Shown here: positions 19,444 through 28,596 of the stretch, piece after piece
How the letters are laid out: every line of letters starts with the position of its first letter
Position numbering within the stretch: the first letter of the stretch is position 1
Source of the DNA: Hyphomicrobium sp.
GTDB taxonomy: Bacteria; Pseudomonadota; Alphaproteobacteria; Rhizobiales; Hyphomicrobiaceae
Reading direction: 5' to 3'
DNA: 64,000 nt
Assembly: GCA_002928735.1 (NCBI GenBank)
Contig: PERL01000001.1
Location: forward strand, 186,001 to 250,000
Translations under genes and position numbers: made by a program
Notes under the pieces: model-generated
The model's database searches: none
Told to the model about the DNA's origin: nothing
What the model saw: the letters and a program-made list of their open reading frames with translations, nothing else

Positions 19444-20292
19444 ATGTTGAAGGCCGCAGGCACGTTCATCCTCGCCGCTATCTTGGCCACACCTGCCTGG
19501 GCTCAGAAGCTCGGCGATCCCATCGAACCGTTCATTTTCACGCTCGTCACCCCCGAAGCCGATATGACGGCCCGCGAAGTCACCGAGCGGCTCTACAAGG
19601 CCAAAGCCGGCGAACGCATCGACCTCTCCGGCCGCGACCTCACCTATCTTGATCTGGCCACAATCGACTTCAAAGGCGCGAGCCTCGCCCGCACCGACCT
19701 CTACGGAGCCGACTTCACCGGCGCCAACCTGAAAGGCGCCGATCTCTCCGCGACCCGCCTCGACCGCGCAGTGTTGATCCGCGCCGATCTCTCGGGCGCC
19801 AATCTCGCCGGAGCCACGATCCTGCGCCCGACCATTTACTCAGATATGAACAACCACCTCGCCGACGCACCGCGCTTTTCGGGCGCCAACCTGCGCGGCA
19901 TCAAGGTGCAAGCCGAATTATCCGGTGCCGATTTCCGTGGCGCCGATCTCACCGACGCCGACTTCCATCCCCTTGAACAGCGCGCTGGCGAAGGCACGCT
20001 CACGACGCTGCGCAAGAACGTCGTCAAATCCTGCGACTTCTCCGGCGCCACACTCCTGCGCGCCAACTTCTCGGAATCCGTCCTCACCTTTTCGCGCATG
20101 ACCGGCGCCGACCTGCGCGACGCCAACTTCGCACATGCCGATCTCTCGAAGGTGGATTTTCAAGGCGCCGATCTCTCCGGCGCCGATTTCACTGAAGCCG
20201 ATCTCGACGGCGCCAACCTCGTCGGCGCCCGCGGCCTCGATAGCGCCAAAGGCTTCGAAACCTCCAAAAACCTCGACAAAGCCTTCCGCTAA
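19444..20292 (+). CDS. Exported pentapeptide-repeat protein
   Basis: A 282-residue protein. A signal peptide (about residues 1-20, ending PAWA-Q) precedes a region with many A(D/N)LxX pentapeptides (for example GASLARTDLYGADFTGANLK, GADLSATRLDRAVL, GADLSGADFTEADLDGANLV). Such repeats fold into a right-handed quadrilateral beta-helix. The export signal argues against a DNA-gyrase-protecting Qnr-like role and for a periplasmic or surface scaffold. It converges on glcF with only 13 bases between stops. Function unknown. Confidence 0.85.
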   Translation: MLKAAGTFILAAILATPAWAQKLGDPIEPFIFTLVTPEADMTAREVTERLYKAKAGERIDLSGRDLTYLDLATIDFKGASLARTDLYGADFTGANLKGADLSATRLDRAVLIRADLSGANLAGATILRPTIYSDMNNHLADAPRFSGANLRGIKVQAELSGADFRGADLTDADFHPLEQRAGEGTLTTLRKNVVKSCDFSGATLLRANFSESVLTFSRMTGADLRDANFAHADLSKVDFQGADLSGADFTEADLDGANLVGARGLDSAKGFETSKNLDKAFR

Positions 20293-20305
20293 GTCAGCCG
20301 CCACC

Positions 20306-21667
20306 TCACGCGTCGATGAAATCTTCCACGCGCTTCGGCTTCGGCACATCGGTGATGAACGCTTCCAGCGCGTCGAGCCCGCGCGGCACCGGACCTCCAT
20401 AAGCCCAGTCCAGAAGCTCCACCGTGTGGACCACCGGAATTTTCATACCGCCGGCCAACTGCGTGATGCAGCCGATATTGCCTGCCGCCACCACATCCGG
20501 CCGCGTCGTCTTGATGTTGGCCACCTTGCGATCACGCAACTGCGTCGCGATCTCCGGCTGCAGGATGTTGTACGTCCCCGCCGACCCGCAGCAGATATGT
20601 CCCTCGGGCACATCCACCACGCTGAAGCCTGCCTGCGAGAGCAAGGCCGTCGGTTCGTCCGTTATGTTCTGGCCGTGCTGCAGCGAACACGCCGAGTGAT
20701 ACGCCACCTTGATCGACGACCACCGCACCGGCGCCCCAATCCCGACGCCCGCCACGAACTCGCTCACATCCCGCGCCAGATCCGCGATCTGCTTGGCCTT
20801 GGCCGCATAAGCCGGATCATCGGCAAGTAGATGCCCGTAATCCTTCACCACGGTGCCACAGCCCGATGCGTTAACGATCACCGCATCCACCGGCCCCTTG
20901 CCGATCTCTTTCACCCACGCATCGATATTGCGCCGCGCCTGCGCCTTCGCTTCCTCTTCCCGTCCGAGATGATGCACCAGCGCCCCGCAGCACCCCGCCC
21001 CCGGTGCCACCACAACATCGATGCCGCGCCGCGCCAGCAACCGGATAGTCGCATCGTTGATCGACGGCCGCAGCACCTGCTGCGCGCATCCGGCCAGCAG
21101 GATCACCCGCGCCCGCCGCTCAGCCTTCGTCGCCGCCGTCCCGGGGCCTGAATAATGCGCCGCCTTCGGCAACACCGCCGGCGCCATGTCGATCATGGTC
21201 GCCAATTCCTTGAACCCGATCCGCCGCATCAGCCCTCGAAACGGACGCGCGAGCGGGGCAGCCCTGAGCGCCCACCGGAACCGCCTGGGATAAGGTACGA
21301 CACGCGCCAGAAGCTCGCGCATCATGCGCGCCTTCGCCGGCCGCGGCGCCTTCTCCTCGATATAGGCCCGCGCATGATCAACAAGGTGCATGTAATCGAC
21401 GCCCGACGGGCACGTCGTCATGCACGACAGACAAGACAGGCAGCGGTCGATGTGGTGGCGGACCTCCACACTCGGATCGCGCCCGCCCTCGAACATGTCC
21501 TTCATCAGGTAGATGCGCCCGCGCGGACTATCGCGCTCGTCGCCGAGCACAACGTACGTCGAGCACACGGCCGTACACAGCCCGCAATGCACGCACCGGC
21601 GCAGAATGCGGTCCGCCTCCGCTAGGCGCGGATCGGCAAGCTGCTCGGCCGTGAAATTCGTCTGCAT
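20306..21667 (-). CDS. glcF: Glycolate oxidase iron-sulfur subunit GlcF
   Basis: A 453-residue protein with an AGGAGA ribosome site. Two 4Fe-4S motifs lie at the N-terminus (CVHCGLCTAVCSTY near residue 26 and CLSCLSCMTTCP near 74), followed by two CCG-type cysteine-rich domains (GCAQQVLRP, PGAGCCGALVHHLG, EGHICCGSAGTYN). GlcF passes electrons from the GlcD/GlcE flavoproteins to the membrane quinone pool during oxidation of glycolate to glyoxylate. It is the third gene of a glcD-glcE-glcF operon, 36 bases after glcE. Confidence 0.95.
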   Translation of the reverse strand: MQTNFTAEQLADPRLAEADRILRRCVHCGLCTAVCSTYVVLGDERDSPRGRIYLMKDMFEGGRDPSVEVRHHIDRCLSCLSCMTTCPSGVDYMHLVDHARAYIEEKAPRPAKARMMRELLARVVPYPRRFRWALRAAPLARPFRGLMRRIGFKELATMIDMAPAVLPKAAHYSGPGTAATKAERRARVILLAGCAQQVLRPSINDATIRLLARRGIDVVVAPGAGCCGALVHHLGREEEAKAQARRNIDAWVKEIGKGPVDAVIVNASGCGTVVKDYGHLLADDPAYAAKAKQIADLARDVSEFVAGVGIGAPVRWSSIKVAYHSACSLQHGQNITDEPTALLSQAGFSVVDVPEGHICCGSAGTYNILQPEIATQLRDRKVANIKTTRPDVVAAGNIGCITQLAGGMKIPVVHTVELLDWAYGGPVPRGLDALEAFITDVPKPKRVEDFIDA

Positions 21668-21703
21668 GCCGTCTCCTGCTGCGGGCGCGCGCGACCGCCG
21701 CCC

Positions 21704-22924
21704 TCACATCGTCTGATACATCCGGCCCGGATTGAGCAAACCCTGCGGATCGAAGACCTCCTTCAAACCGCGCGACAGCTTTTCCAGCGCCGGTGCCTGT
21801 GGCTGGAACACCTCCACCTCGCGTCGCACCGCCTCGCGCGCCCGGATCAGCGTTGCGTGTCCGCCCGCGATCGCCACCGCACGCCGGATATCGGCCGCGC
21901 CCGCATCCGCGCAATCGGGAATCTCGATCCACACAAGTCCGCCGGACCAGTCATACGTCGCCTCGACCGGCATATGCCGCCGCAGCGTGGCGACCAACTC
22001 CGCCGCCTTGCGTGGCGACGTCGAAACGCGCCACAAAATATCGTCCGAAAACGTCACCGGCACCAGCCGCCGCATCTCGCCCCAAAAGCCCAGCGACGCC
22101 TCAAGATCCAGCTCCATCGGCTGGCCATAAGCCTTCAGCGCCTCCATCAGCCGCCCCTTGCGGTAGCGCACCGACTTCATAAAGTTCTCGATCCGCAATG
22201 CCGTGATCGACGTTGCCCGCCCGCCGATGGGCGCCGTCGCGATCCGCGCGGCATGCTTGGGCGTCAGATGCACCGTGCCGGACACTTCATAGGGCGTGCC
22301 CATCGCGAGCGACATCATTTCCACCGCGAGGTCTTCCGGCAGTCCGGTGTAAACGAGCGTCGCGATGTCGTCAGGCAACGGCGCGACCTTGAACGTCACT
22401 TCCGTCATCACCGCCAGCGTGCCCCAGCTTCCCGTCAGCGCGCGCGCCACGTCGTATCCAGTGACATTCTTCATCACCCGCCCACCGGACTTGAAGATCT
22501 CCGCCCGCCCGTTGACACCGCGCAGCCCGATCAGATGATCCCGCGCCGATCCCACGCTGATCCGCCGCGATCCCGAGTTGTTGGTCGCGAACACCGCGCC
22601 GATCGTTTGCATCCCCTGCGGCGCCGCCAGCGCGACACCGTAGTCCAGCGGTTCAAAAGGAAGCATCTGTCCGCGCGATGCCAGCTCCACCTCGATCTGC
22701 GAAACCGGCGTGCCCGCCCGCGCCGACATCACGAGTTCAGTCGGCTCATAAAGCGTGATCCCGCGCAAGCTGGCCGTCGTCAGCAGCCCCGCCGCTTGAA
22801 CGGGATGACCGATCCCGCGCTTTGATCCCGCACCGACGATCTCGACGGCCATATTCTGCGCGCCGAGCTGCGCCAGCATACTCTTCAATTCCCAATCGGC
22901 CGCGGGTCTGAGGATATCGGTCAC
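21704..22924 (-). CDS. glcE: Glycolate oxidase FAD-binding subunit GlcE
   Basis: A 406-residue protein starting at GTG, 12 bases after the glcD stop. An FAD-binding type 4 (PCMH) domain covers about residues 15-190, with GAGSKRGIGHP and GVALAAPQGMQTIGAV and the GGRVMKNVTGYDVARALTGS segment typical of GlcE. The C-terminal part corresponds to the FAD-linked oxidase C domain, shorter than in GlcD. It forms the flavin part of glycolate dehydrogenase with GlcD. Confidence 0.95.
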   Translation of the reverse strand: MTDILRPAADWELKSMLAQLGAQNMAVEIVGAGSKRGIGHPVQAAGLLTTASLRGITLYEPTELVMSARAGTPVSQIEVELASRGQMLPFEPLDYGVALAAPQGMQTIGAVFATNNSGSRRISVGSARDHLIGLRGVNGRAEIFKSGGRVMKNVTGYDVARALTGSWGTLAVMTEVTFKVAPLPDDIATLVYTGLPEDLAVEMMSLAMGTPYEVSGTVHLTPKHAARIATAPIGGRATSITALRIENFMKSVRYRKGRLMEALKAYGQPMELDLEASLGFWGEMRRLVPVTFSDDILWRVSTSPRKAAELVATLRRHMPVEATYDWSGGLVWIEIPDCADAGAADIRRAVAIAGGHATLIRAREAVRREVEVFQPQAPALEKLSRGLKEVFDPQGLLNPGRMYQTM

Positions 22925-22936
22925 GGATGTTACGCC

Positions 22937-24409
22937 TCACTCGGCCGCAATGGCAGGATCACTCGCACGCGGCGCCAGAACTGGACGCCCGTCGAGCGGA
23001 AACACCTTGGCCGGATTGAGCAGCCACTGCGGATCGAACAGCGTCTTGATCCGCATTTGCTGCGCCAGATCCACATCCGAAAACTGCACACGCATCAGAT
23101 CGCGCTTCTCGATTCCCACGCCATGTTCACCCGTGAGGCACCCGCCGGCCGCCACGCACAGCCTCAGCACGTCAGCACCCGCTTGCTCGGCCCGCTCCGC
23201 CTGCCGTGCATCGTTGGCGTCATACATGATCAGCGGATGCAGATTACCGTCGCCCGCATGGAATACGTTAGCGACGCCCAACCCATATCGCTTGCAGATG
23301 TTGGAGATCTCCTCCAGCACATACGTCAGCTGCGATAGCGGAATGGTCCCGTCCATGCAGAGGTAGTCCGCCTTGCGCCCGATCGCACCGAATGCGCTCT
23401 TGCGGCCCTTCCATATTTTTGCGCTCTGCGCATCGTCCGCGCTGATGACCAGCGACGATGGCCCCAACTCCTGCGCGATGCCGGCGATGTAACCCAGCCG
23501 GTCGGCGATCTCTTCCTCCGACCCTTCCACTTCGACGATCAGTAGCGCATCGACGTCGAGCGGATAGCCCGCCTTGGCGAACGCCTCGCACACCTCGATC
23601 GCCGGCCGGTCCATGAACTCGATCGCTACCGGCACGATGCCCGACGCGATGATCCGCGACACGCAGATGCTGGCCTTGGCCGTTGACTCGAAACCGATCA
23701 GCATCGGCCGCGCGCCCTCCGCCAGCGGCAGAATGCGCACCGTAGCCTCCGTCACGATTCCAAGCTGTCCTTCTGATCCGACAATCAAAGCCATAATGTC
23801 ATAGCCGTCTGCATCCAGATGCGCCCCGCCGATCTCGATGACCGTTCCATCGATCGTCACCATCTTGACGCCGAGTACGTTGTTGGTTGTCACGCCGTAC
23901 TTCAGGCAATGCGCCCCACCCGAGTTCATCGCGATGTTTCCAGCCAGCGTGCACGCCAGCTGGCTCGAGGGATCGGGCGCATAGAAAAATCCAGCCGGCC
24001 CGACAGCGGCCGAAATCGCAAGATTGGTGATGCCCGTCTCAACGCGAGCGAACCGCGCCGAGGTATCGACCTCGAGCACTTTGTTCATGCGCGAGACACC
24101 GATCACGATTGCGTCTTCGGCCGGCAAAGCACCGCCGCAAAGCGATGTCCCTGCCCCGCGCGGAATGACCTTGATCCCGTTGCGATGGCAATACGCCAGA
24201 ACCTGCGCCACGCCTTCAGTTGTGTCCGGCAGCACGACGGCCAGCGGCATGCACCGGTATGCCGTGAAAGCATCTGTCTCATAAGCCAGCCGCCCGTCCT
24301 CATCCCCGATCACGGACGCATGGCCCAGGATCGCAACGAGATCTTTCACGATCGCTTCGCGGCGAGCGACGACGGCAGATTCGGGCTCAGGCAGGAGAAT
24401 TGCGGTCAT
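22937..24409 (-). CDS. glcD: Glycolate oxidase FAD-linked subunit GlcD
   Basis: A 490-residue protein. The start is set at ATG 24409 (AAGAG upstream); a longer frame to 24523 lacks a ribosome site. The PCMH FAD-binding domain (about residues 40-220) has VIPRGAGTSLCGGALP and LACTLAGNIAMNSGG, and the C-terminal FAD-oxidase domain has VFHAGDGNLHPL with LTGEHGVGIEKRDLM. It oxidises glycolate and often D-lactate. It is the first gene of the glcDEF operon; the LysR gene is divergent from it across a 245-base spacer. Confidence 0.95.
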   Translation of the reverse strand: MTAILLPEPESAVVARREAIVKDLVAILGHASVIGDEDGRLAYETDAFTAYRCMPLAVVLPDTTEGVAQVLAYCHRNGIKVIPRGAGTSLCGGALPAEDAIVIGVSRMNKVLEVDTSARFARVETGITNLAISAAVGPAGFFYAPDPSSQLACTLAGNIAMNSGGAHCLKYGVTTNNVLGVKMVTIDGTVIEIGGAHLDADGYDIMALIVGSEGQLGIVTEATVRILPLAEGARPMLIGFESTAKASICVSRIIASGIVPVAIEFMDRPAIEVCEAFAKAGYPLDVDALLIVEVEGSEEEIADRLGYIAGIAQELGPSSLVISADDAQSAKIWKGRKSAFGAIGRKADYLCMDGTIPLSQLTYVLEEISNICKRYGLGVANVFHAGDGNLHPLIMYDANDARQAERAEQAGADVLRLCVAAGGCLTGEHGVGIEKRDLMRVQFSDVDLAQQMRIKTLFDPQWLLNPAKVFPLDGRPVLAPRASDPAIAAE

Positions 24410-24654
24410 CGGGCTCTTTTTCGGGGGGGCCGGCGCGGTCAGACCCGCCGATCCAAGTTTATGGTTAACCAGCTGAACTGCCAAGCGATTAGGCGAACAC
24501 CCGGGTCCAAAGTTGATCTTCAACGCTCAAGAATAGGTGATTCACGTCCTAAGTACCGTTACGTCACAATCCAAACACCTCATAACCGACAATCAAAACT
24601 ACGTTGAAGGTCCTACGGCAGAACAGTGCCGATTTTTTAATCGAGGCTTAAATC
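24410..24654. promoter_or_regulatory. Divergent control region of glcDEF and the LysR gene
   Basis: A 245-base spacer between divergent starts, AT-richer than its flanks and the expected place for LysR binding. CTTCAACG (24518-24525) and CGTTGAAG (24602-24609) are inverted copies 76 bases apart, which could be two operator half-sites. A GAGG site at 24643-24646 serves the LysR gene. No -35/-10 elements could be assigned with confidence. Confidence 0.45.
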
Positions 24655-25641
24655 GTGACGGCAATCAGTGACTTCGACATTTTCGCACGCGTCGCCCGCA
24701 CCGGCAACATGTCGGCAGCGGGGCGCGAAATGGGTTTGTCCCCGGCCGTCGTCTCCAAGCGCATCAGCCTGCTGGAAGAGCGTTTGGGCGCACGCCTGTT
24801 CCAACGCACCACGCGCCAACTCACCCTGACGGAGACTGGCGAAGGCTACTTCCGCCGCGTCGTCGACATCCTGAGCCTCATCGCCGAAGCCGATGACTTC
24901 GTCAGCCGCCGCAACACCAACCCCCGCGGCCAACTGAAAGTGACCGCCCCCACGACCTTCAGCCGCTATCACTTGGCACCCTACCTGTCGAAGTTCCTCG
25001 AATCCTATCCCGAGATCCACCTCGACCTCCACCTCACGGACAACTACGTCGACATCATCCGCGACGGCTTCGACCTCGCCATCCGCATCGGCGAACTCCA
25101 GGATTCCTCGCTCGTGGCGCGCAAGCTCTCGCCCGATACGCGCCTCATCGTCGCCGCGCCCGAGTATCTGGAAAAGAATGGCACACCGAAATCGCTGAAG
25201 GAGTTGGAAAATCACAACTGCCTCAGCGCCGGCGCGCAAGAAGTCTGGGCGCTAGACGGTCCTGGCGGCCTCCAGGAAGTCCGCGTCAAAGGCAACATCC
25301 GCTCCAACTCCGCCGATCTTATCCGCGAAGCGCTCATTGGTGGCCTCGGCATTGGTCTGCGCGGCACGTGGGAGATCGGACCGGAAATCCAGAGCGGCAA
25401 ACTGAAGATCGTCCTCCCGCAATACCGCGGCTCGTCGAAGATGGCCGTCTTCGCCGTCTATCCCTCGCGCGACTTCATGCCGGCCAAGGTCGATGTCTTC
25501 CTGGAATTCCTCGGCCAGCACTTCGGCGCCGAACCGTACTGGGACAAGAATCTCGACATCGGCGCTAAACCAGCCACCGCAGCCAAACCTCCCGCACGCA
25601 CAACCAAAGCCCCCGCCAAGCGCGTTGGTGGAGCCGTCTAA
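24655..25641 (+). CDS. LysR-family transcriptional regulator
   Basis: A 328-residue protein starting at GTG with GAGG eight bases upstream. The N-terminal winged helix-turn-helix (about residues 1-60) includes GNMSAAGREMGLSPAVVSKR and LGARLFQRTTRQL. The co-inducer domain (about 85-290) follows. A Pro/Ala/Lys tail of about 30 residues (AATAAKPPARTT-like) is added at the C-terminus and is unusual for the family. It sits between glcDEF (divergent) and lutABC (same strand, 81-base gap), so it probably regulates hydroxyacid oxidation; the family alone does not tell the inducer. Confidence 0.92.
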   Translation: MTAISDFDIFARVARTGNMSAAGREMGLSPAVVSKRISLLEERLGARLFQRTTRQLTLTETGEGYFRRVVDILSLIAEADDFVSRRNTNPRGQLKVTAPTTFSRYHLAPYLSKFLESYPEIHLDLHLTDNYVDIIRDGFDLAIRIGELQDSSLVARKLSPDTRLIVAAPEYLEKNGTPKSLKELENHNCLSAGAQEVWALDGPGGLQEVRVKGNIRSNSADLIREALIGGLGIGLRGTWEIGPEIQSGKLKIVLPQYRGSSKMAVFAVYPSRDFMPAKVDVFLEFLGQHFGAEPYWDKNLDIGAKPATAAKPPARTTKAPAKRVGGAV

Positions 25642-25722
25642 AGCCGTCCCTCCTCGTCGTTGCCATCGGCACCACACTCCCCTATCCCTGGAGCCTGCGT
25701 TGCTCTCAGGGGAACCAACTTC

Positions 25723-26493
25723 GTGCCCGCACCCCACGCCGGTCTCTTCGTGACCTGCCTCGTCGATCTCATGCGGCCCTCAATCGGCTTCGCCGCAGCG
25801 CGCCTGATTGAAGCCGCCGGATGCATGGTCGTCGTGCCAGATCGCCAAACCTGCTGCGGCCAACCCGCCTACAATTCCGGCGACCGCGCCACCGCCAAGG
25901 CTCTCGCCCTGCAAACCATTCGCGCCTTCGCCGATTGCGAGTACGTGGTCGCACCCTCGGGCTCGTGCGCCGCCATGCTGAAGGTCCACTATCCCCGCCT
26001 CGTCTCAGGCGAACCGGATCTCGAAGCCGAAGCCCGCGCCTTCGCCGCCAAGGTCCACGAACTCTGTACCTTCCTGGCTGACATTCGCCCCATCGCCGAT
26101 GTCCCCGGCCGCTATGACGGCCGCGTCACCTATCACGACGCGTGCTCCGGCCTGCGCGAACTGAGCATCAAGTCCGCCCCGCGCCGTCTCCTTGCGAAGG
26201 TGCCGGGCCTTAAACTCGCTGAAATGCCGGAACCGGAGGCGTGTTGCGGATTCGGCGGCCTGTTCGCCGAAAAGTACGCCGACATCTCCAACGCGATTGT
26301 CACGCGCAAAACCGACAACGCCGCCACCGCGGAGGCCAGCCTCGTGCTCGCCGGCGACCTCGGTTGCCTCATGAACATGGCCGGCAAACTGACGCGCACC
26401 GGACGCCCGCTCGCCTGCCGCCACATCGCCGAAGTGCTCGCCGGCGAACTCACTGATCCGCCCATCGGCCACAGCGCGGTATCGGCACCGTGA
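25723..26493 (+). CDS. lutA: L-lactate oxidation iron-sulfur protein LutA (LldE)
   Basis: About 256 residues from GTG 25723, chosen because AGGGGA lies 9 bases upstream; the frame can be extended to a TTG at 25660 without a ribosome site. Two CCG cysteine-rich domains are clear: DRQTCCGQPAYNSG and APSGSCAAM in the first, and YHDACSGLREL with EACCGFGGLFAEKY in the second. LutA works with LutB and LutC in oxidation of L-lactate to pyruvate. It overlaps lutB by four bases. Confidence 0.93.
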   Translation: MPAPHAGLFVTCLVDLMRPSIGFAAARLIEAAGCMVVVPDRQTCCGQPAYNSGDRATAKALALQTIRAFADCEYVVAPSGSCAAMLKVHYPRLVSGEPDLEAEARAFAAKVHELCTFLADIRPIADVPGRYDGRVTYHDACSGLRELSIKSAPRRLLAKVPGLKLAEMPEPEACCGFGGLFAEKYADISNAIVTRKTDNAATAEASLVLAGDLGCLMNMAGKLTRTGRPLACRHIAEVLAGELTDPPIGHSAVSAP

Positions 26494-27917
26494 AACCTGA
26501 CACCGCCCAGTTTCGCGAGAACGCGGCAGCGGCCATCGCCGACCCGCGCCTCCAATCCGCCCTCGCCAAATTGCCCGGCGGCCTTGTCGCGCAGCGCCGT
26601 GCCGCCGTGACAGCACTTCCCGAATTCGAAGCGCTCCGCGACGAAGCCCGAGCCATCCGCGACGCGACGTTGGCCAATCTCGCCACCCACCTCGAAGCCT
26701 TCGAAGCCAAGGCCACCGCCATGGGCTCCCACGTCCATTGGGCCACCGACGCAGACGAAGCCCGCCAAACGATCTCCAATATCTGCAACACAGCCAACGC
26801 CCGCCTCGTCATCAAGGGTAAGTCGATGGTGACGGAAGAAATCGGCCTCAACGCCTATCTACAGAACAGCGGCATCGAAGTCGTCGAAAGCGATCTCGGC
26901 GAATACATCATCCAGAAGCGCGGCGAAGCCCCCAGCCACATCATCGCCCCCGCCATCCATCTCACCGAAGCCGACGTCGAAGCCGACTTCCGCTCCTATC
27001 ATACGCACCTCGATCGCGACCGCGAACTGGGCACCCCCGAACGCCTCGTCGCCGAAGCCCGCGCGGTTCTGCGCGAGAAGTTTCTCAACGCGGATGTCGG
27101 CATCACCGGCGCCAACTTTCTCATCTCTGAGACCGGCTCATCCATCATCGTCACCAACGAAGGCAACGGCGACCTCACGCAAATCCTCCCACGCATCCAC
27201 ATCGTCGTCGCCACCATCGACAAAGTCGTCCCCACTCTTGATGAAGCAATGACCTTGCTGCGCGTCCTCGCCCGCTCCGCCACCGGCCAGGACATGACCG
27301 CCTACACAACGCTCGCCACCGGCCCGCGCCGCGCGGACGATCTCGATGGCCCCACCAAATGCCACATCGTACTCATCGACAACGGCCGCACGGAGATGCT
27401 CGCATCAGACATGCGCGAAGCCCTCCGCTGCATCCGCTGCGGGGCCTGCATGAACCACTGCCCGGTCTACAACGCCATCGGCGGCCACGCCTATGGCTGG
27501 GTCTATCCCGGCCCCATCGGCGCCGTGTTGACACCCGCCCTCCTCGGCATCACTGAGACGAGGCACCTACCCAACGCCTCGACTTTCTGCGGCGCCTGCG
27601 AGTCCGTCTGCCCCGTTAAAATCCCGCTTGTCTCACTCATGCGCACCTGGCGTGAACGCGCCCACAACCAAGGCCCGCGCACACGAGGCGCGCGCATCCT
27701 CGCAAAGCTCTGGTCAGCCGCCGCCACGCGCCCCGCGCTCTATCATCTGCTCGCCCGCTTTGCCGTCGCCATCGCCGGAGCGCTTGGCCGCGCGAAAGGC
27801 CGCTTCCGCAGACTTCCCATCGCGCGCGGCTGGTTGAAACACCGCGATCTGCCCGCCCCACAAGGCCGCACCTTCCAGCAACTCTGGAAAGAAGCCGAAC
27901 GCGGGGTTCCCCGATGA
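26490..27917 (+). CDS. lutB: L-lactate oxidation iron-sulfur protein LutB (LldF)
   Basis: A 475-residue protein starting at GTG within the lutA stop (GTGA). A LUD domain (about residues 60-300, VIKGKSMVTEEIGLNAYLQ and IITGANFLISETGS-like core) is followed by two 4Fe-4S motifs, CIRCGACMNHCP (from Cys314) and CGACESVCPVKIP (from about 367), then a C-terminal LutB-specific region. It is the largest subunit of the LutABC complex. It overlaps lutC by four bases, so the three genes are translationally coupled. Confidence 0.95.
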   Translation: MKPDTAQFRENAAAAIADPRLQSALAKLPGGLVAQRRAAVTALPEFEALRDEARAIRDATLANLATHLEAFEAKATAMGSHVHWATDADEARQTISNICNTANARLVIKGKSMVTEEIGLNAYLQNSGIEVVESDLGEYIIQKRGEAPSHIIAPAIHLTEADVEADFRSYHTHLDRDRELGTPERLVAEARAVLREKFLNADVGITGANFLISETGSSIIVTNEGNGDLTQILPRIHIVVATIDKVVPTLDEAMTLLRVLARSATGQDMTAYTTLATGPRRADDLDGPTKCHIVLIDNGRTEMLASDMREALRCIRCGACMNHCPVYNAIGGHAYGWVYPGPIGAVLTPALLGITETRHLPNASTFCGACESVCPVKIPLVSLMRTWRERAHNQGPRTRGARILAKLWSAAATRPALYHLLARFAVAIAGALGRAKGRFRRLPIARGWLKHRDLPAPQGRTFQQLWKEAERGVPR

Positions 27918-28537
27918 GCCGCAACGCCATCCTCGCTCGAATTCGCGTCGCAAACCCGGCCCCACAATCACCGCCACACGAAGCAAAGCCAGCACCCGCC
28001 AGCCTCGCATCAGCCGGCGCCGATGCCGTCCTCCGCTTCCGCACCGCCGCCGAAGCCAAAGGCGTCATCGTCGTCGACGTCGATCAACCCGCGAACCTAC
28101 CACTTGCCGTCGTGCGCACGCTGTCGGCTGCCAACATCCCGGTCGATACCATCCGCCTCAACGATCCCGCGCTCTTAGCCCTGCCTTTGAGCGACGCAAA
28201 CGTCACCCTCACGCGCGGCGCGGCCGAACCGCATGACCGCTTGTCGCTCTCCAGAGCCGTGGCCGCCGTCGCCGAAACCGGCTCGCTCCTGCTTGCCTCC
28301 GGCCCGGATAATCCATCGAGCCTCGCCTTCCTGCCCGAAACGCATCTCGTCACAGTCCAACGCTCAACCATCATCGGTACGTTCGAGGAAGCGTTCGCCC
28401 TCCTGCGCACCCGCTACGGCAACAGCCTCCCCCGCACGATCAACATCATCTCAGGCGCCTCCCGCACCGGCGACATCGGCGGCCGCATCGTCCAAGGCGC
28501 TCACGGCCCGCGCCAGCTCTTCGTCTTCATCATCTGA
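27914..28537 (+). CDS. lutC: L-lactate utilisation protein LutC (LldG)
   Basis: A 207-residue LUD-domain protein starting at the ATG that overlaps the lutB stop. N-terminal MSRNAILARIRVA resembles LutC starts; the LUD core includes VTLTRGAAEPHDRL-like residues, AETGSLLLASGPDNPSSLAF and PETHLVTVQRSTIIGTFEEA, ending with the GDIGGRIVQGAHGPRQLFVF motif. It completes the LutABC complex. No lactate permease gene accompanies the operon. Confidence 0.94.
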   Translation: MSRNAILARIRVANPAPQSPPHEAKPAPASLASAGADAVLRFRTAAEAKGVIVVDVDQPANLPLAVVRTLSAANIPVDTIRLNDPALLALPLSDANVTLTRGAAEPHDRLSLSRAVAAVAETGSLLLASGPDNPSSLAFLPETHLVTVQRSTIIGTFEEAFALLRTRYGNSLPRTINIISGASRTGDIGGRIVQGAHGPRQLFVFII

Positions 28538-28545
28538 AACGAAAA

Positions 28546-28569
28546 CAGGGTGCCGCGAACGGCACCCTG
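28546..28569. terminator. Intrinsic terminator between lutC and a small Cys-rich protein gene
   Basis: A perfect 10-base-pair stem, CAGGGTGCCG (28546-28555) with CGGCACCCTG (28560-28569), closed by a CGAA tetraloop. On the minus strand it is followed by TTTTCGTTTC, so it best serves the minus-strand gene at 28597-28815; on the plus strand only CAAAATCG follows, which would make it weak for lutC. Confidence 0.7.
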
Positions 28570-28596
28570 CAAAATCGTCAGCGTGTCCGCCGGGCC

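Noticed and set aside
21857-22825. 322-codon plus-strand frame inside glcE
   Set aside because: Arg/His-rich antisense shadow of glcE.
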